64,000 nucleotides of DNA. Origin: Ketobacter sp. MCCC 1A13808. Lineage in GTDB: Bacteria; Pseudomonadota; Gammaproteobacteria; Pseudomonadales; Ketobacteraceae. A program made the translations under genes and the position numbers. The notes beneath the pieces were generated by a model. It searched no databases and was not told the origin of the DNA. It was given only the letters and a program-made list of their open reading frames with translations. The stretch lies in assembly GCF_009746715.1 (NCBI RefSeq), contig NZ_VRKW01000001.1, positions 434,001 to 498,000 on the forward strand. Direction: 5' to 3'. Shown one piece after another: positions 62,893 to 64,000 of this stretch; the stretch's first letter is position 1; each line of letters begins with the position of its first letter.

Positions 62893-63726
62893 ATGAGAGT
62901 CATTCGCGAGCCTGCCGTGGCCGGACTTTTTTATTCCGACAATCCGCAGACACTGCGCCATTCGGTCGCCCGCTATCTGCAGCTAGTCGAACCACAACCG
63001 GCACCCACAACCGGTCATGAAAACCACGACTACCTGGAGGCAGTGCCCAAAGCCCTTATCGTACCCCACGCAGGTTACGTCTATTCGGGTAATACCGCCG
63101 CCAGCGCCTATCGCGCACTGGCCCCGGCGTCGAAATTAATTAAGCGCGTTGTATTACTGGGGCCCAGCCACCGGATCGGATTTAAAGGTGTCGCCTTTTG
63201 CAGTTCGGACGCATTCCGTACACCGATGGGTGATGTGCCGGTGGACCAATCTTCCTTCGTTGCAATTTCCAATATTCCTGAAGTTAAACTCTTGGATAGC
63301 GCGCACCAACAGGAACATAGCCTGGAGGTTCAACTGCCCTTTCTGCAATTTTTATTTTCGGATTTTACGCTGGTTCCACTGGTCGTGGGTGAAGCCTCGC
63401 AGGAAACCGTCGCCCGGATTCTGGGCGCGCTTTGGGGCGCAGATGAAACCCTGATCGTTATCAGCTCCGACCTCAGTCATTTCCACGATTACCAAACAGC
63501 CCAGGCCATCGACAAAAAGACCTGTCAGGCGATTGAGCAACTGGCGCCGGAGCAAATCGGATACGAGCAGGCATGCGGCCGCAACCCGGTAAAAGGTTTG
63601 TTGTGTGTCGCCCGTCAGCGTGGCCTGGATGTAAAAACGCTGTCCCGTTGCAATTCCGGCGATACCGCCGGTGATCTCCAGCGGGTAGTGGGATACGGGG
63701 CATGGGCTTTTTATGACAATGGATAA
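62893..63726 (+). CDS. AmmeMemoRadiSam system protein B (MEMO-like)
   Basis: This 277-residue protein has the MEMO pattern: REPAVAGLFYSDNPQTLRHS, IVPHAGYVYSGNTAASAYRA, LLGPSHRIGFKGVAF, HQQEHSLEVQLPFLQFLF and ISSDLSHFHDYQTAQAID. The His residues in PHAGY, GPSH, EHSLE and SDLSH form the metal or active site related to extradiol dioxygenases. It usually occurs with AMMECR1 and a radical SAM enzyme in a system of unclear function. GGAGG lies 10 bases before the ATG at 62893. It overlaps the AMMECR1-like gene by 14 bases. Confidence 0.94.
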   Translation: MRVIREPAVAGLFYSDNPQTLRHSVARYLQLVEPQPAPTTGHENHDYLEAVPKALIVPHAGYVYSGNTAASAYRALAPASKLIKRVVLLGPSHRIGFKGVAFCSSDAFRTPMGDVPVDQSSFVAISNIPEVKLLDSAHQQEHSLEVQLPFLQFLFSDFTLVPLVVGEASQETVARILGALWGADETLIVISSDLSHFHDYQTAQAIDKKTCQAIEQLAPEQIGYEQACGRNPVKGLLCVARQRGLDVKTLSRCNSGDTAGDLQRVVGYGAWAFYDNG

Positions 63727-64000
63727 ATCCGCGCAGCAGGAACTATTGGACACCGCCTGGGCATCCATCCACTTTGGCTTGCACCAGCACAAATCACTGC
63801 CCGTCACCAGCGCCAAAGCAGGCGCCCTCAACCAATCCGGAGCCAGCTTTATTACTCTGCAAAAGCACCACCAGTTGCGAGGCTGCATGGGCAGCCTGGA
63901 GGCGTACCGCAGTTTGCTTGAAGACGTTGCAGACAACGCCTATAGTGCCGCATTCCGCGACCCGCGTTTTGCACCCCTCACTGCCGCTGAATTGGATCAG
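63713..64000 (+). CDS. AmmeMemoRadiSam system protein A (AMMECR1-like), 3' end cut by window edge
   Basis: The 96 codons present begin MTMDKSAQQELLDTAWASIH and contain the AMMECR1 signature RGCMGSLEAYRSL followed by DVADNAYSAAFRDPRFAPLT. The frame is open to the end of the window. The start overlaps the MEMO gene by 14 bases; a second ATG two codons later (63719) is also possible. AMMECR1 proteins partner MEMO and a radical SAM protein, which would lie beyond the right edge if present. Confidence 0.93.
   Translation, partial: MTMDKSAQQELLDTAWASIHFGLHQHKSLPVTSAKAGALNQSGASFITLQKHHQLRGCMGSLEAYRSLLEDVADNAYSAAFRDPRFAPLTAAELDQ

Noticed and set aside
1-64000. CRISPR arrays, tRNA or rRNA genes, insertion sequences, phage genes
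   Set aside because: None seen on reading; coding density is high and intergenic gaps are too short for most of these.

Overview
The window looks like chromosomal DNA of a motile gammaproteobacterium of the Pseudomonadales/Oceanospirillales/Alteromonadales type. The flagellar gene order (fliK, fliL-M-N-O-P-Q-R-flhB, flhA-flhF-fleN-fliA, cheY) and the FlhF/FleN pair are those of polar flagellates such as Pseudomonas, and sigma-54 promoters precede fliK, fliL and flhA. GC content is moderate, coding density is high, and no rRNA, tRNA, insertion sequence, phage or CRISPR was seen. The species cannot be named from the sequence alone.

Layout. (1) 1-13.6 kb, minus strand: late flagellar export, motor-switch and regulatory genes, ending in a cheY cut by the window edge. 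(2) 13.7-14.4 kb: a small DUF4404-like gene and an orphan PAAR spike protein. (3) 14.5-24.5 kb, minus strand: an eleven-gene operon for a type IVb-like (R64/TCP-related) pilus or pseudopilus. It holds two outer-membrane or periplasmic accessory proteins, a lipoprotein secretin, GspL/PilN- and GspM/PilO-like inner-membrane proteins, a PilP-like protein, an assembly ATPase, a GspF-like platform and three prepilins. A coiled-coil membrane protein diverges from it. (4) 26.2-52.7 kb: a type VI secretion locus with tssA-B-C-E-F-G plus a sigma-54 activator, hcp, a tagH-tssJ-K-L-M-pppA-ppkA operon, vgrG, and an unusual FHA-TM-lytic transglycosylase gene. Twelve of the thirteen core T6SS genes are present; clpV (tssH) is not in the window. 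A Cys-rich cytoplasmic protein and a lipoprotein of unknown function sit between tssA and hcp. (5) 53-64 kb: housekeeping and accessory genes: a PAS-GGDEF-EAL protein, a DUF3302/HlyD pair, a hydroxychromene-carboxylate-isomerase-like protein, a beta-helix/diheme cytochrome fusion, an APH/P-loop kinase fusion, a cation-efflux protein, and a MEMO/AMMECR1 pair cut by the right edge.

How it may work together. The T6SS locus carries a complete phospho-switch (membrane Ser/Thr kinase, PP2C phosphatase, FHA protein). A second FHA domain is fused through one membrane helix to a periplasmic peptidoglycan lyase, which suggests that kinase signalling could be coupled to opening the cell wall for the T6SS trans-envelope complex. 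hcp has a near-perfect -24 element and, 80-125 bp upstream, repeated TTGTG half-sites that could bind the locus's own sigma-54 activator. This coupling is an inference from domains and context.
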